From: Gigaspora rosea
Taxonomy: Eukaryota; Glomeromycota; Glomeromycetes; Diversisporales; Gigasporaceae
Assembly: GCA_003550325.1 (NCBI GenBank)
Contig: QKWP01001236.1
Location: 63,822-127,821, forward strand
Direction: 5' to 3'
Length of the DNA: 64,000 bases
The notes beneath the pieces were generated by a model, which had not been told where the DNA came from, searched no databases, and saw only the letters and a list, made by a program, of their open reading frames with translations. This document shows positions 1 to 10,444 of this stretch, in pieces (positions within the stretch are counted from its first letter, which is position 1; each line of letters starts with the position of its first letter). A program made the translations under genes and the position numbers.

Positions 1-497
1 TTTTTTTTTTTTTTGCAAATTATGCCTGTAGAAAGATCCTAGATATTTTTAGATAGCTTGCACAACACAGTGATATTTAAAAATCATAAAATCCAAAACA
101 GAAAAAGCTTACATGTTTAAAAAAAATTACTGTTATAGCGAAACTATATTTTTTGATCTGGATTTCAAGCATGTTTGTGTAAGTATAGTTTTGACCAACA
201 CTATAAAGTTAGTTGATATTCTACTTGGCTCAAGTTAAAAAAAAATAGTGATTTAAAAAAAGAAATCTACACTTGCCCCATAGTAAAGTCATAAGTTGTC
301 AAGAAAAAAATAAACTAAATCTTTACAAATTTAAAGCATGGTTGGTTAGAAATTTAACTATATAATTATAATATTTATATATAACAATAATGTATTGGTG
401 TAACTATTAAAATTTGATTTCAATTAAAAAATTTTAGTAATGATCTTCCCCCAAATTTTACTAATTGATTTTTTAATTTCTATCACGAATTACGAAT
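1..497. other. AT-rich stretch without recognisable feature
   Basis: The window opens in a run of 14 T and continues as AT-rich sequence. I see no coding frame, terminal repeat or tandem array here. Confidence 0.6.
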
Positions 498-505
498 TAA
501 TTTTA

Positions 506-1171
506 TTAGAAGATATACTTATTTACTAAATAATCATTAGTTTTATCAAAGCGTGGAATTATATGAACATTATTTTTAATTGCTTTAACATTAACTATAT
601 TATATAATTCCGTTAATTTAAGTCTAGGACATCCATAATAATATTGATTCCTTGCAGATTTAAAATCATACCACCGAATTAATGCGAGATTATCCACATT
701 TCCTTTAGTAGTTTCAACTTTGATTAATAAGTATATCTAAAAAATTAAATATTAAAAATTTAATATTTTAAAAATCTAAAAAAAAAAATACAACAAATAC
801 TGTACCTGTCCATAACAAATTCAATTATCTGTCAAATATTCAAATAGTTCTTCAGAATCCATAGCAACTGCTACATTGCTATACCAGGCTTTTCCATAAA
901 AATTATCTGTTGCTCGAATTATAGAACTATTTTCTAAAGTTACTGAGCTATATATATTAATTATATAATTATTTTGGTTTATTGAACTAAAATATATAGT
1001 TAAATATTCTAATAAATGTTCAAGCCCAGAATATATTTTAGAATTTGGCCTATAATTTTTTAATTTGTGATCAATAAATTCATGAGCATTATTTAAACCA
1101 AATGTCCAAATTAAATTAGTAAATTTAAAAGGATTTATAGTTTTGGAATTTTTTAGTTTGCTTGATAACAA
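506..1171 (-). pseudogene. C-terminal fragment of a Plavaka-like transposase
   Basis: Two minus-strand frames (1171 to 821, then 736 to 506) match, in order, the last part of the Plavaka-like transposase at 54.5-58.1 kb. The first carries a 'SSIIRAT' stretch (compare 'TNIIRAT' in the larger copy). The second has 'LALIRWYDF', 'YYGCPRLKL' and 'VHIIPRFDK' and ends in 'NKYIF' before a stop. A 69-nt intron fits between them (minus-strand GT at 805, AG at 737), joining a 'YGQ' to 'IYLLIKVE'. An in-frame stop follows 'EYLTDN', and the frame opens at a TTG, so the piece is a relic and not a gene. The zinc finger, the catalytic core and any flanking inverted repeat are absent. Assignment to the family is confident by internal comparison; activity is very unlikely. 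Confidence 0.75.
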
Positions 1172-1214
1172 ATTTTATGCAATAGCCTGTTTTTGGACCT
1201 ATTTAATATAAATA

Positions 1215-2075
1215 AATTTAGCTAATGTAATAATTGAAATTAAGAAAATTATTAAATGTAAATAAAAAAGGGTTTATTATTACTTTTCGTCTCATTTATT
1301 ATTCGTCTAATTGAATTTTATTTTTAAATGATTTCAAAATATTTCAAAATTTTGTGCTAATATTGAATTTGGAAATTTTGTTAACATTATTCAAAATTTA
1401 TCGTTTCAACCCGCGTCCAAATAAACCAGAAATGTGATCATTTGCATCTGTGTAATCAGTCAAAATATATACATATATTAATTAATTATTTTCAGATTTA
1501 TTTTAATTAATTCGAATATATTCAAAATATTTGATAATTTTATCGTTATTAAAAAATTATTTTTAATTTATTTGAATTACATTTATATTTAGATTTTTAA
1601 TACTTTTGAAATTGTTTTCAATTAATAAAACTGCTCACAACAATTTTTAGCTCTATTTTTAAATTAAATATTATTTATACTATATTTAGAGATTAGCGAA
1701 TATTTTAATAAAAACTAATCCGCTTTGAAAACAAAATGACCATTTATAACAAATGCATATTGTACATTATTCTTTTTAGTTAATGCATTCCTGATTTTTA
1801 ATTTATATTTTTATGTAATTGAGTCAATACAATATACTGTATATGCTAATGTAATAATTGAAAATTAAGAGGATTATTAATTAAATAAAGTTTTATTATT
1901 AAAATTTTTATGCTTTTTGTCTCAATGTCTAATTGAATTTTATTTTAAATATTTTCAAAATATTTTGAAATATTTGAAATATATTTATATTTAGCAAATT
2001 TTGATAATATTATTCAAAAGTTATCATTCAAAGCCACGATAATTTCAAATGCACTGGGAATGTGATCATTTGAAA
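1215..2075. repeat. Direct duplication of about 230 bp
   Basis: Positions 1215-1448 and 1842-2075 share a long, diverged direct repeat. Both begin with 'TGTAATAATTGAAA', continue through a 'GTCTAATTGAATTTTATTT' block, and end near 'AATGTGATCATTTG'. The copies are about 627 bp apart and neither encodes a protein. The downstream copy leads directly into the 2.04-2.29 kb motif array. Confidence 0.6.
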
Positions 2076-2290
2076 CCAGGTTAGTTCAAATGAATCTGAA
2101 GAAATAGGTGCATTTGAACCACAAATTGGATCGTTTAATCCAGATTGGATCATTTTAATCCCAAGTTGGAACTTGAAATGATATTATTTGAACAGGTTAA
2201 GGGCTCAAATAAACCAGAAATGGTATCATTTGAACACAGGTTGATTCAAATGACCCGGAATTGAATCTTTGGTCCTGGGTTGGTTCAAAC
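2040..2290. repeat. Degenerate array of an ATCATTTGAA motif
   Basis: Variants of 'ATCATTTGAAC', 'GGTTGATTCAAATGA' and 'CCAGAAATG' alternate irregularly on both strands, giving a field of short inverted and direct repeats. The zone is richer in G+C than its surroundings. A related piece occurs at 1405-1448. There is no coding potential. Confidence 0.55.
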
Positions 2291-2329
2291 ATCAGTAAAT
2301 TTATAATAGCATAATCTTACGTAAGGTCT

Positions 2330-2465
2330 TATGAACCGTAATATAAGCAAAATATTACGTAATATATTTCAATATATTTCGGAATATCAAATTTTCAAAA
2401 TATTACAAAAGTAATTTCGAAATATTTCGAAATATTTCGAACCACTTTCAAAATATTTTAGGACA
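2330..2465. repeat. TTTCGAAATATTTC palindromic repeats
   Basis: Short self-complementary words built on 'AATATTTCGAAATATTTCG' are repeated several times. The same word family recurs at 3840-4060. It looks like a simple palindromic satellite seed, not a regulatory site. Confidence 0.6.
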
Positions 2466-2559
2466 AGGAAACCAAGCTGGATCAGTAGATCAAATTCTGT
2501 ACTACAAGATCAGATTAGATCTTTTGTATTTATTTTTTAATTATTTTATTTTATTTTTA

Positions 2560-3075
2560 TTTCAGCATTTTACAAGAAAAACAAAAAACTTTCAAAACTT
2601 GTGCATGCCAACTACGACTTCTGAAATTTTTAAGAACACACAACTGATTTCCCCAGCAATTTCTAAATTTTCAGGAACGCTTCTTTAGAGAAATAGGCAC
2701 AAGTTTTCGCAAGTATCGCAAGTTTTTTGCAAAAGAAATTATCCAAGTAGCGATTTATCCTGATGAGAATTAGTTAAAGTCTGCTGTAGATAAATAGGTG
2801 CAGACAAATTATAAAGATCATGTAAGTTTTTGCAAGTTCTTGCAAGGTTTCGCTTTATTTATTTTTTCATTTCATGTTTTTTGTTTTTGTTTTTTTTGGT
2901 TTATTTTTAAATTTTTTTTATTAATTTATTTTATTTCGGCACTTTGCGAGAACAGAACCCTTACTTTCTGGCACTTTGCAAGAAAACCAACCCAGACTTT
3001 TTGGCACTTTGCAACTTTTTTGGCATTTTGCAAGAACCTTTTACAATTTCTGAATTTGCAAGAATGCAAACTCTT
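2560..3075. repeat. Interspersed GCACTTTGCAAGAA motif
   Basis: 'CATTTTACAAGAAA', 'GCACTTTGCAAGAA' and 'GCATTTTGCAAGAA' appear repeatedly, with the variant 'TTTGCAAGTTCTTGCAAGG' forming a small palindrome near 2827. The long plus-strand open frame across 2798-3208 is hydrophobic low-complexity sequence over these repeats and is not called as a gene. Confidence 0.5.
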
Positions 3076-3649
3076 CAGAGAAATGAAGATATTTTTATTT
3101 TACTTTATATATAACTTATTTTTTATTTTATATGTTTTTATCTATTTTTTATTTTTTATTCTTTTTTATGTTATAGTTAATTTTATATTTATAATATTAT
3201 TATTTTGATTTTATTTAATATATATTTTTTCGTAATATAATTAATATTTTAATTTTGTCAAAGTTTAATCAATTCAATTAGTTCGAATTAGTTTAGTACT
3301 ATAAATATCACAGCAATTTATTCTAATATTTTATCGCATGAAAATATTTACTTTTATTAAGGTTTATGTCATAACAAAAAAAATTTCTTGTAAAATTATG
3401 TTATAATTTTTGAATTATTCTAAAATAATTTGAAATGTTTTATAAAATATGCAGTCTAAATTATTTTAAGTTTATTCGAAAACGTGCAAAATATTTTATT
3501 TTTTAGCCCTTAAATTTTTATACTTAATATCGTCTTTTAAATAATTTAATATACTGAACTTTAAATTTACAGGTTTTTCTCTATAGAATTTTATATGTAT
3601 TTAATTAATGCGAAACATTTCGAACTATTTTTAAAGGTTTCTATACTGA

Positions 3650-3722
3650 TTTAATTTTATTAAAAGATATACTTATTAACTAAATAATTATTAGATTTAT
3701 CAAAGCGTGGAATTATATGAAC
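3650..3722 (-). pseudogene. Second copy of the Plavaka-like transposase tail
   Basis: These bases repeat 498-570 with few differences and in the same orientation, again giving the 'VHIIPRFDK' to 'NKYIF' end on the minus strand. Homology stops abruptly at 3722, where a different sequence begins. It is a short duplicated 3' end, too small to be functional. Confidence 0.7.
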
Positions 3723-3839
3723 ATGATCCCCAGGTACATTGAATGTACCCGGAACATGATCATTTGTTTCAGAAGATGGCAGGTTATCAGAAATTAAATA
3801 TGGAAAGTATTGATAGGATCACTTTTTTGTAGATCTACA

Positions 3840-4060
3840 GTACATTATTTAGAAATTATTTAATATTATTTTGTGTTTTCGAATATTACTTAATATTTTC
3901 GCAATATTTCAAAATTTATATTTTGAAATATTTCGAAATTTATTATTTCGAAATATTTCAAAAAATATTTCTAAATATTTCGAAATCAAAAAATTTTGAA
4001 ACTATTTTCAAAATATTTTCAAAGAAATTGCATATTACAATTTCTTTCGAAATATTTCGC
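3840..4060. repeat. TTTCGAAATATTTC palindromic repeats, second block
   Basis: Same self-complementary word family as 2330-2465, with copies of 'AAATATTTCGAAAT' on both strands. Apparent open frames through this block are repeat shadows. Confidence 0.6.
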
Positions 4061-4329
4061 ATATATAAATTTGCTGATGCTAGTTAAAAAAAAAAAGAAA
4101 AAAAGAAAGAGTGAATTTATTACTACTGAGAACAACCTGAAATTTTTTATTTTTTTTAAAAAAACCCCATTACACAAATATATAAATATAATATCTGGTG
4201 CCAACTTCGCACTTTATTTATATATAAAAAAAATCCAAACTAAAAAATACTTTGACCACTCTACGCACTCATAACAGAGCCAACTCACTGATTTCCTGCA
4301 GAAACAAAACAAAGATACTAGAAGACATA

Positions 4330-4700
4330 AGACTTCAAAAACAACAACAAAAATAACAACTCCAAGAACAATGACTCCAAGAACAACAACTCCAAAAACA
4401 ATGACTCTAAAAATGACGACTCCAAAAATGATGAAAAAAAGAAGCATTTAAAAAAGATAGAAGATAGTACCCGTAAAAAAAAAATAGTAAAAAAAAACAC
4501 TTAACTGACAAAGATTTTGACTCTCACTACTATGACGATTCTAAGAATGATGACTCAAAAAATGACTCCAAAAAAAATATATCTAAAAAAAGAAAGAAGA
4601 TAGTACCCATAAACAAAAAAACAAACTAGTAAAAAAAATACTTAAAACTGATGAAGATTTCAGCTCCCACTATAATTTCAAGAATGACGACTTCACAGGA
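4330..4700 (+). repeat. Asn/Asp/Ser/Lys-coding tandem repeat, left part
   Basis: In one plus frame the repeat reads as runs of NNSK, NDSK and DDSK (4358-4437). A second block (4500-4600) reads 'DFDSHYYDDSKNDDSKND' and a third diverged block starts near 4650. Units recur about every 150-160 bp, each ending in a Lys-rich tail. It may be a decayed low-complexity exon, but no complete gene can be built and stops interrupt it. Confidence 0.45.
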
Positions 4701-4704
4701 GTCT

Positions 4705-4974
4705 GTTAAAGCCAGGCACTATTATATAACTTATAGCCAATCAAATTGTAAAATTTTGATTATCACAAATTAGCCCAACAAGACAAAAACAAAAAAAAAA
4801 GTGAAAAATACTAAAAATACAAGAAACAAGTGTCTAAACCTGTCTCGGAGCATTAATAAAAAATAATGGAAATGCAATTTTACCTATAAGATACTCCTAA
4901 TCCTAACTTCTAATTAACTCTTATTCTAATTTTAATTAAAAAATAAAAAACATATAAAGGTACCTGGCTTTAAC
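4705..4974. mobile_element. Small TIR element splitting the NDSK repeat
   Basis: The ends are inverted: 'GTTAAAGCCAGGCAC' at the left and the complement of 'GTTAAAGCCAGGTACC' at the right. The 270-bp body is AT-rich and non-coding. The NDSK repeat lies on both sides, so this is an insertion. I could not fix a clean target duplication, so the superfamily is open. Confidence 0.6.
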
Positions 4975-4977
4975 GGT

Positions 4978-5190
4978 TCTCCAAAAACGATGACTCCAAG
5001 AACACGACTCCAAGAACTACAACTCCAAGAACTACAACTCCAATAACTATAACTCCAAGAACTATAATTCCAAGACTGAAGAACTATGACTCCAAGAATG
5101 ATGCCTCCAAGAACGATAACTTCAAGAACGATGACTCCAAAAACAATGACTCCAAAAATGACAATGATTCCAAAAAAAGAAGCAACTACA
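4978..5190 (+). repeat. Asn/Asp/Ser/Lys-coding tandem repeat, right part
   Basis: About 15 copies of a 12-15 bp unit, 'AACTCCAAGAAC' and variants, continue the array interrupted by the 4705-4974 element. Related short blocks flank another insertion at 20.14-20.21 and 21.41-21.48 kb. Confidence 0.5.
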
Positions 5191-5194
5191 AAAC

Positions 5195-5800
5195 TAAAAA
5201 AAAAAGAAAGTTAGTACTTATAGTAAAAAAAAAATAACAAAAAAAAGGTTTGCTTATCTAAAGAAAATCCAAAAAAGTATTAGTAGTATCACGAATGAAA
5301 AAAACAAAATAATAAAAAAAATCTAGATTTACCTATAGATTGATCTAAATCCAGATTGAATCTAGTACTTTGGAAATATATGATTACCAATTTAAATATG
5401 ATTGGCTAATCATATCAATCGCCATGGCAATAGTTACTAGCTATAATTTTCTTTATTTTTTTATTTGAATTTATTTTAAATTATTTATTTTTTATTATTT
5501 TAATTCATTTTAATTTGAATTTTTTAAATTATTATTTTTTATTTTAAATTACTTTTTTTTATTATAAATACTTTTTTATTTTAAATTTACTTTTTTATTT
5601 AATTTTTTTTATTTTTTTAAATCTAATAAGTATTGCTAATCTTAATAGGCTATAAAATTTACAGCTCTGTATCTCCAATCAAAATTGCAGAATTAGCACA
5701 ATTTGCAAATTTTTTTTGTGTAATATAAACAAGATAAATCAAAAAATTGTTTATAATGCAAAATCTAGCTTATAAAACTACTTTTTTTTATACAAAGTTT
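5195..5800. other. T-rich stretch without recognisable feature
   Basis: Low-complexity T- and A-rich sequence, densest at 5455-5620. No gene, terminal repeat or RNA is supported. Confidence 0.5.
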
Positions 5801-5804
5801 ATTA

Positions 5805-5977
5805 CAGTCAGACCTCCCTAAATGCAAGTCATTGGGCCAAACTTTTGACAGCTTGCATTTAGAGAACAATAAGAAAAATTGCATTTATAGAGGTTAGAAA
5901 TATATTTGGGCCAGAATTTAAGGTTGCATTTAGAGGGATGTTGCATTTAGGGGGTTGCATTTAGGGAGGTCTGACTA
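5805..5977 (+). mobile_element. TA-flanked MITE, CAGTCAGACCTCC family (copy 1)
   Basis: A 173-bp element with terminal repeats starting 'CAGTCAGACCTCCCTAAATG', flanked by TA on each side (5803-5804 and 5978-5979). The interior repeats the word 'TTGCATTTAG' several times. TA duplication and a CAGT start fit a non-autonomous Tc1/mariner-pogo element. An inverted copy lies at 11455-11628. Confidence 0.8.
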
Positions 5978-6296
5978 TATTTATTATAACTATAACTCTA
6001 ACCCTAATTTAAATAAAAAACTTTTTTGAAATGGATTGAAGTAATTTTCTATTTAATTCATTTTAATTTAATTATTTAAATTATTTTTTATTTTAAATTA
6101 CTTTTTTTTTTATTTTAAATACAGTATTTTATTTTCTTATTTAAAATTATTTTTTATTGAAAATTTCTAATTTTTACTAAGGGATCACTAGTTATACATT
6201 ATTTTTATATTAATACTAACTCAATCATTATAATTACAGAATTATTAAAGCTTTAATACAACAAAATAAATTTTTTAAACTTTATAAATTTATACT

Positions 6297-6509
6297 TTTT
6301 TTTTTTTAAACTTAACAACAATGCTCTACTTTATTAGCAGTTTATGTAAAAAAATACATGAACTCAAAGCTAACTATAATATAGGCTAATACCCGGCTTA
6401 CACCACTAGTGCCCAAGTACAGTTGTTGCACTGATGTTTGATAGTCTCAAAGCTATATACGATCTTTTTCATATATTTCTCTGAGAGCATGTTCAGGTCC
6501 TCAGCTACC
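6297..6509 (-). mobile_element. Retroposed mRNA-like 3' end with poly(A)
   Basis: A 16-bp exact direct repeat, 'TTTATAAATTTATACT', flanks the insert (6281-6296 and 6510-6525). On the minus strand the insert ends in an A-run, preceded about 20 nt upstream by AATAAA. Its 5' part reads as a short open frame ('AEDLNMLSEKYMKK' and onwards) to a stop. These are the marks of LINE-driven retroposition of a polyadenylated transcript. The source gene is not recognised. It may be a processed pseudogene fragment or a 5'-truncated retrotransposon tail. Confidence 0.7.
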
Positions 6510-7717
6510 TTTATAAATTTATACTAATTTACACAGATTAAATCAATAAATAATAGGTATATAACAAATAAATAATGAGAAACAAGTTTTCTAGTATGCA
6601 CCTATTATTCTACTATAGAACTGCCAAATAACTATTGCATATTGGTAGTATATAGGTAGCATATAGATAAGATAACAAAAGATAAATCGATATTAGTGAC
6701 ATAATAGTAATATTCTAGTGTTTTACTTTAGTTCAAATAGTGCTAAGAGTAAGATACCAAGATGCCCTGGTATGTTACTGCTATATTACAGATACTAATC
6801 TATATTGGAAAAATAAAGATAGTGCAGATTTGCAAAAATCTTAACTCTGAAAAATTTTAACAAATTTTGCAATAACTTGTAATCTATAGTTGAAACTCAA
6901 TGATAATTTTGTACCATTCTCTTAGGCTACTAGCAGAAGGAACCCGAAGAATATATATATAACTCAGATCCAGACTCAAAATTTTAATATAACTTTATAC
7001 ACTTAATTTTATTAAAAGCTTTATACAAAATTATCATATAAGTTCAAATTTACTATAAATTATACAATTTCAGATCTGAGTACCAGTATGATTATATTAA
7101 CCACCAAAGCCAAAAACATAATTACACAAAAAAAAGTGACAAAGAGAAAACCAGAAACCTATCTAGAAAAAGAAGGGCAGTAGTTAACTATGTAGCGACT
7201 ATAATCAATTGACCAAAAATTGTTTTATAAGTTACTCCCGATTTTTTTCTGCATATTTATTTATTGTTTATAATATATTTATTTATTGTCTACAGCATAT
7301 TTATTTATTGTCTACAGCATATTAATTTATTTATTTTACTTATTAAAGTTTTGTATTTAAAAATAAGCTAGCCCTTTATTGTGCTTTAAATTACTTAAAA
7401 TAGTAAATAAGCTACCCACGGTTTTTTTTGTTAAAAATCGGCAAAAAAAGGTAGCTGCAACATATGGTATATATCGATTTATATCTACTTAAAAATTTTC
7501 CTGATGTATATATAGTATTGTTATACAAAAAAAAATCGTACTTGTTATAAAGATCGTTTTTGTTATACAAATAAACATCTAACTTTTCAAAAAATTACCA
7601 GTTGGTTATACAAATTTAAACATACGACATATGGAAAAATTATATATAAGTCTATACAAAGCCAGATCTCAGTATTATATATATTCTTCGGGGTCCTCTA
7701 GCAGATAGTTTATGATA

Positions 7718-7972
7718 TAGGGTTCCACAATTTGATTTGATCTTCAAATATTTGAATAAATATTTGATCAAATTCAAATTCAAATTTGACTATATTTGAT
7801 TTGATCAAATTCAAATATGGCCAACTTTGATTTTATTTGACAAATATTTGATTTGATTTGAAAATTACAATTAAAATTCAAATTCAAATCAAATTCAAAT
7901 TCAAATATTTGAATCAAATAAAATTCAAATTAGGGTCAATTTGATTTGATCAAATTTAATTTGAGGAATCTA
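7718..7972 (-). mobile_element. hAT-type MITE rich in CAAATTTGA (copy 1)
   Basis: A 255-bp element with TAGGGTT-type ends whose body consists of alternating 'TCAAATTTGA' words. The flanking 8-mers TTATGATA and CTATGATC agree at six of eight positions, consistent with an aged 8-bp hAT duplication. A better-preserved copy lies inverted at 14954-15238. Confidence 0.7.
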
Positions 7973-8094
7973 CTATGATCTATATTCCTAAATAATGAAT
8001 GGCATCTTATAGTTTCTGTTGTAGTTTTTAGACTAAAATAGCATGTTTATTGAAATAAAAGTAGGTAGTTTTGTATATACAAGTGATTATCAAA

Positions 8095-8455
8095 AAGAGT
8101 TTACAATTTGTCGAACTATCTTGCCAACCATTAGACCAAATTTGATGATTTTGATACTATTTGATTACTCTTGATAAAACAGTTTAAATAGTACCAAAAA
8201 TGTTAAAATTAGATTACTAGTTAATAAGATATATGCAAAAAACTTTATTTGCACAGTTCTGCACAGAAATTTAAAAAAGTTTAAATTTCTGTACAGAACT
8301 GTACTACAAAACATTTTTTGTAAATATCCTATTAATAAGTGATTAAATTTTAACATTTTTGGTACTGTCAAGCTATTTCATAAAGAGAAATTAAATGGTA
8401 GCAAAATTATCAAATTTGATCTACTAGTTGGCAAGATAGTTTGATGCTTATAAAA
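8095..8455. repeat. 360-bp imperfect palindrome
   Basis: Arms read inward from 'AACTATCTTGCCAAC' to a centre near 8275, where 'AGTTCTGTACAGAAATTTAAA' type words pair. Inner arms carry 'GGTACTATTTAAAC' related sequence. It is non-coding and could form a long hairpin. It lies within the 6529-8810 element. Confidence 0.65.
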
Positions 8456-8814
8456 TTTATTTAAATAAAATTTTTTTGGAATCTAGTAATTGTAACTCTA
8501 CTTTTTTGGTAATATTCAATCTGTCTTGTTAGATGAATCAAATAGTACCAAAATTGGTGAGTTTCAACTACAAGTTTACAAGCTATTGCAAAATTTGTTC
8601 AAATTTTCTATAGTCACAGATCTTTAAAGAGCTACAACATATTTATTTTCTTGATGTACCTCTTATTAACTTAATTATAATTACTTATATGCTACTAATA
8701 ACAAATGGTTATTTGGCAAATCTATAGTAGAATAATGAGTACATACTAGAAAACTTGTTTTATATTATGTAACTAATATATATCCTTTATTCATTGATTT
8801 AACCTGTGTGATCG

Positions 8815-9720
8815 TTATAATTATAGAATATTAAAATATTAAATTTATTTAAGCCCTATAACTTTATATTAAACTAAAATATTTTTATATGTCAATTCAA
8901 ATTTTAGCAAAGGCATATATTGCTAAAATCCTCAAAATCCTTAAAACTATTAAAAAATCTCTCTACAATACTATACTCTATCTGTTGGCTTTGCTTCACT
9001 TTAACACTAATATATGTACAAGATATACAATATTATAAATAAATACTCTAACTCTAACATTTCAGAAAAATATTTACTATCTAAATATGCTAATAAAACC
9101 AATACACAAGCCTGTCTATTTCAAAAAAAAACTAACTATTAACTACCAAAAAAATAATACCAAATATTAGAAATAATACTATTAATAAAACAATACAACA
9201 CTAATAAATAATAGCTCTAGAAAATAGCATTATTAGTGAAACAATAGTAAAAAGCCAATGAAAAACAATACTTCAAGCACGAAATATTAATGAAATAATA
9301 GAAATACATAACAAACCATGGTACAGTATATAATAAAATTAACACAATAAAAAATAACAATCTAAAAATATAATATACAACTTTAAAATCACTAATTAAT
9401 ACTATAAAAAACAAGTAATATAGAATAAAGAAAACCCAATACTTATTTCTTAATCTGTAGCGATTTGCAGGCAAATTGTCTATATAATTACTTTTTTTTT
9501 ATATTCTCTTCTGCTGTATCATTATTACCTAGCCAGATACCAGTCTATTTATGCTATAACTATGGCCAATACTTGGCATTACTATTGAATTCTTGAAATA
9601 TTCTGGGCTCTCATACTTGCAGTATCTCAGTTTCTAATATTTATTACTGAGACTAGCACAATAAACTCAATAGCATTACTTGCCTATAGCTGAGAGTTAC
9701 CAGTTTTTTCAACTTCTTCT
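8815..9720. other. AT-rich stretch without recognisable feature
   Basis: No supported gene. An 85-codon hydrophobic minus-strand frame near 9217-9474 is judged accidental because its composition simply follows the AT-rich background. Confidence 0.5.
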
Positions 9721-9737
9721 CAGAAATAGTAATTTTT

Positions 9738-9970
9738 TTTTTTCAAGTTAAAGTGCCTACTTTGGGGAAAGAGCTTTTATTTAAGATATATCAGACCCGG
9801 ATGCCCTAAATGGAGGGACATCCAACATTTGTACATTGATGAGAGTACAACTAGCCTCATTTGCAACTTTGGTTGTCTATTTAAGTAGCCATCCGAAGGT
9901 TCTATACTAGTTACCATACCTGCAACCTACAGACTAGCGTTGTCTATTTAAACCTTCTGATTCTTACAGG
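9738..9970 (-). mobile_element. Poly(A) retroposon, GGTTGCAGGTATGG family (copy 1)
   Basis: The insert is bounded by an exact 13-bp duplication, 'AATAGTAATTTTT' (9725-9737 and 9971-9983). On the minus strand it carries 'GGTTGCAGGTATGG', then an AATAAA signal near its end, then 'GGCACTTTAA' and an A-run. It encodes nothing obvious. It is a SINE or the detached 3' tail of a LINE. No convincing pol III A and B boxes are visible, so the second option is as likely as the first. Confidence 0.75.
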
Positions 9971-10317
9971 AATAGTAATTTTTACCTTCTAATTATAGTA
10001 ACTATTGGTATTAATGTTCTGTCTATAATTAAAAATGCAGTACCACAAGTTTATAAAGAATTTGCAGCCTTTTATTATGTTTTGTAACTTCAGTTATTCC
10101 AAATTAGAGTTCTAACTATCAAATTCAAATTACTACTAAGTATATTTAAACTAGAAACCTTGTGATTGGTAATCTCAGAGTATAACTACTATTCTATCAA
10201 CCAGAGGTCTTCTGTATAAATACTATAAATATATTTTTAATCTATTTTTTTAATCATTTAAAATATTTCAATAAAATTTAGTATAAAAAACTTAAAAAAC
10301 AAGATTTTTTTGGTTTT

Positions 10318-10440
10318 AAAGTGTCTGTTTTGAAGGATATAAATATATTTACACTTTCATAAGTAGTCTGTTCAAAGGTTATACACCAGCTACCATACCT
10401 ACAACCCAACCATAAGAACTATCTATTTAAACTTTCTGAT
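10318..10440 (-). mobile_element. Partial copy of the same poly(A) retroposon
   Basis: Diverged sequence matching the family at 9738-9970 and 27111-27435, including the complement of 'GGTTGTAGGTATGG' and the 'AAAGTGTCTG' end. I could not find a target duplication. Confidence 0.6.
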
Positions 10441-10444
10441 ATAC

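Larger units (their letters stand above)
6529..8810. mobile_element. Large element with ~105-bp inverted arms
   Basis: Positions 6531-6635 and 8705-8808 are inverted copies, sharing 'ACAAGTTTTCTAGTATG' and 'TTCTACTATAG' followed by a 'GCCAAATAAC' block. The 2.2-kb interior holds no transposase frame but contains a hAT-type MITE (7718-7972) and a 360-bp palindrome. The same arm sequence caps the 250-bp MITE at 56133-56384. A direct repeat of about 60 bp also lies outside both arms (near 6222 and 8808). Whether this is one element or two flanking copies in opposite orientation cannot be settled by eye. Confidence 0.55.

Noticed and set aside
2798-3208. 136-codon hydrophobic frame
   Set aside because: It runs over T-rich sequence and the GCACTTTGCAAG repeats. 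Composition follows the background and there is no recognisable domain.
4019-4500. Overlapping minus-strand frames rich in Val, Leu and Phe
   Set aside because: They are shadows of the NDSK repeat on the other strand.
9217-9474. Possible small membrane protein on the minus strand
   Set aside because: A hydrophobic frame is expected in T-rich DNA. There is no conserved pattern and no supporting context.
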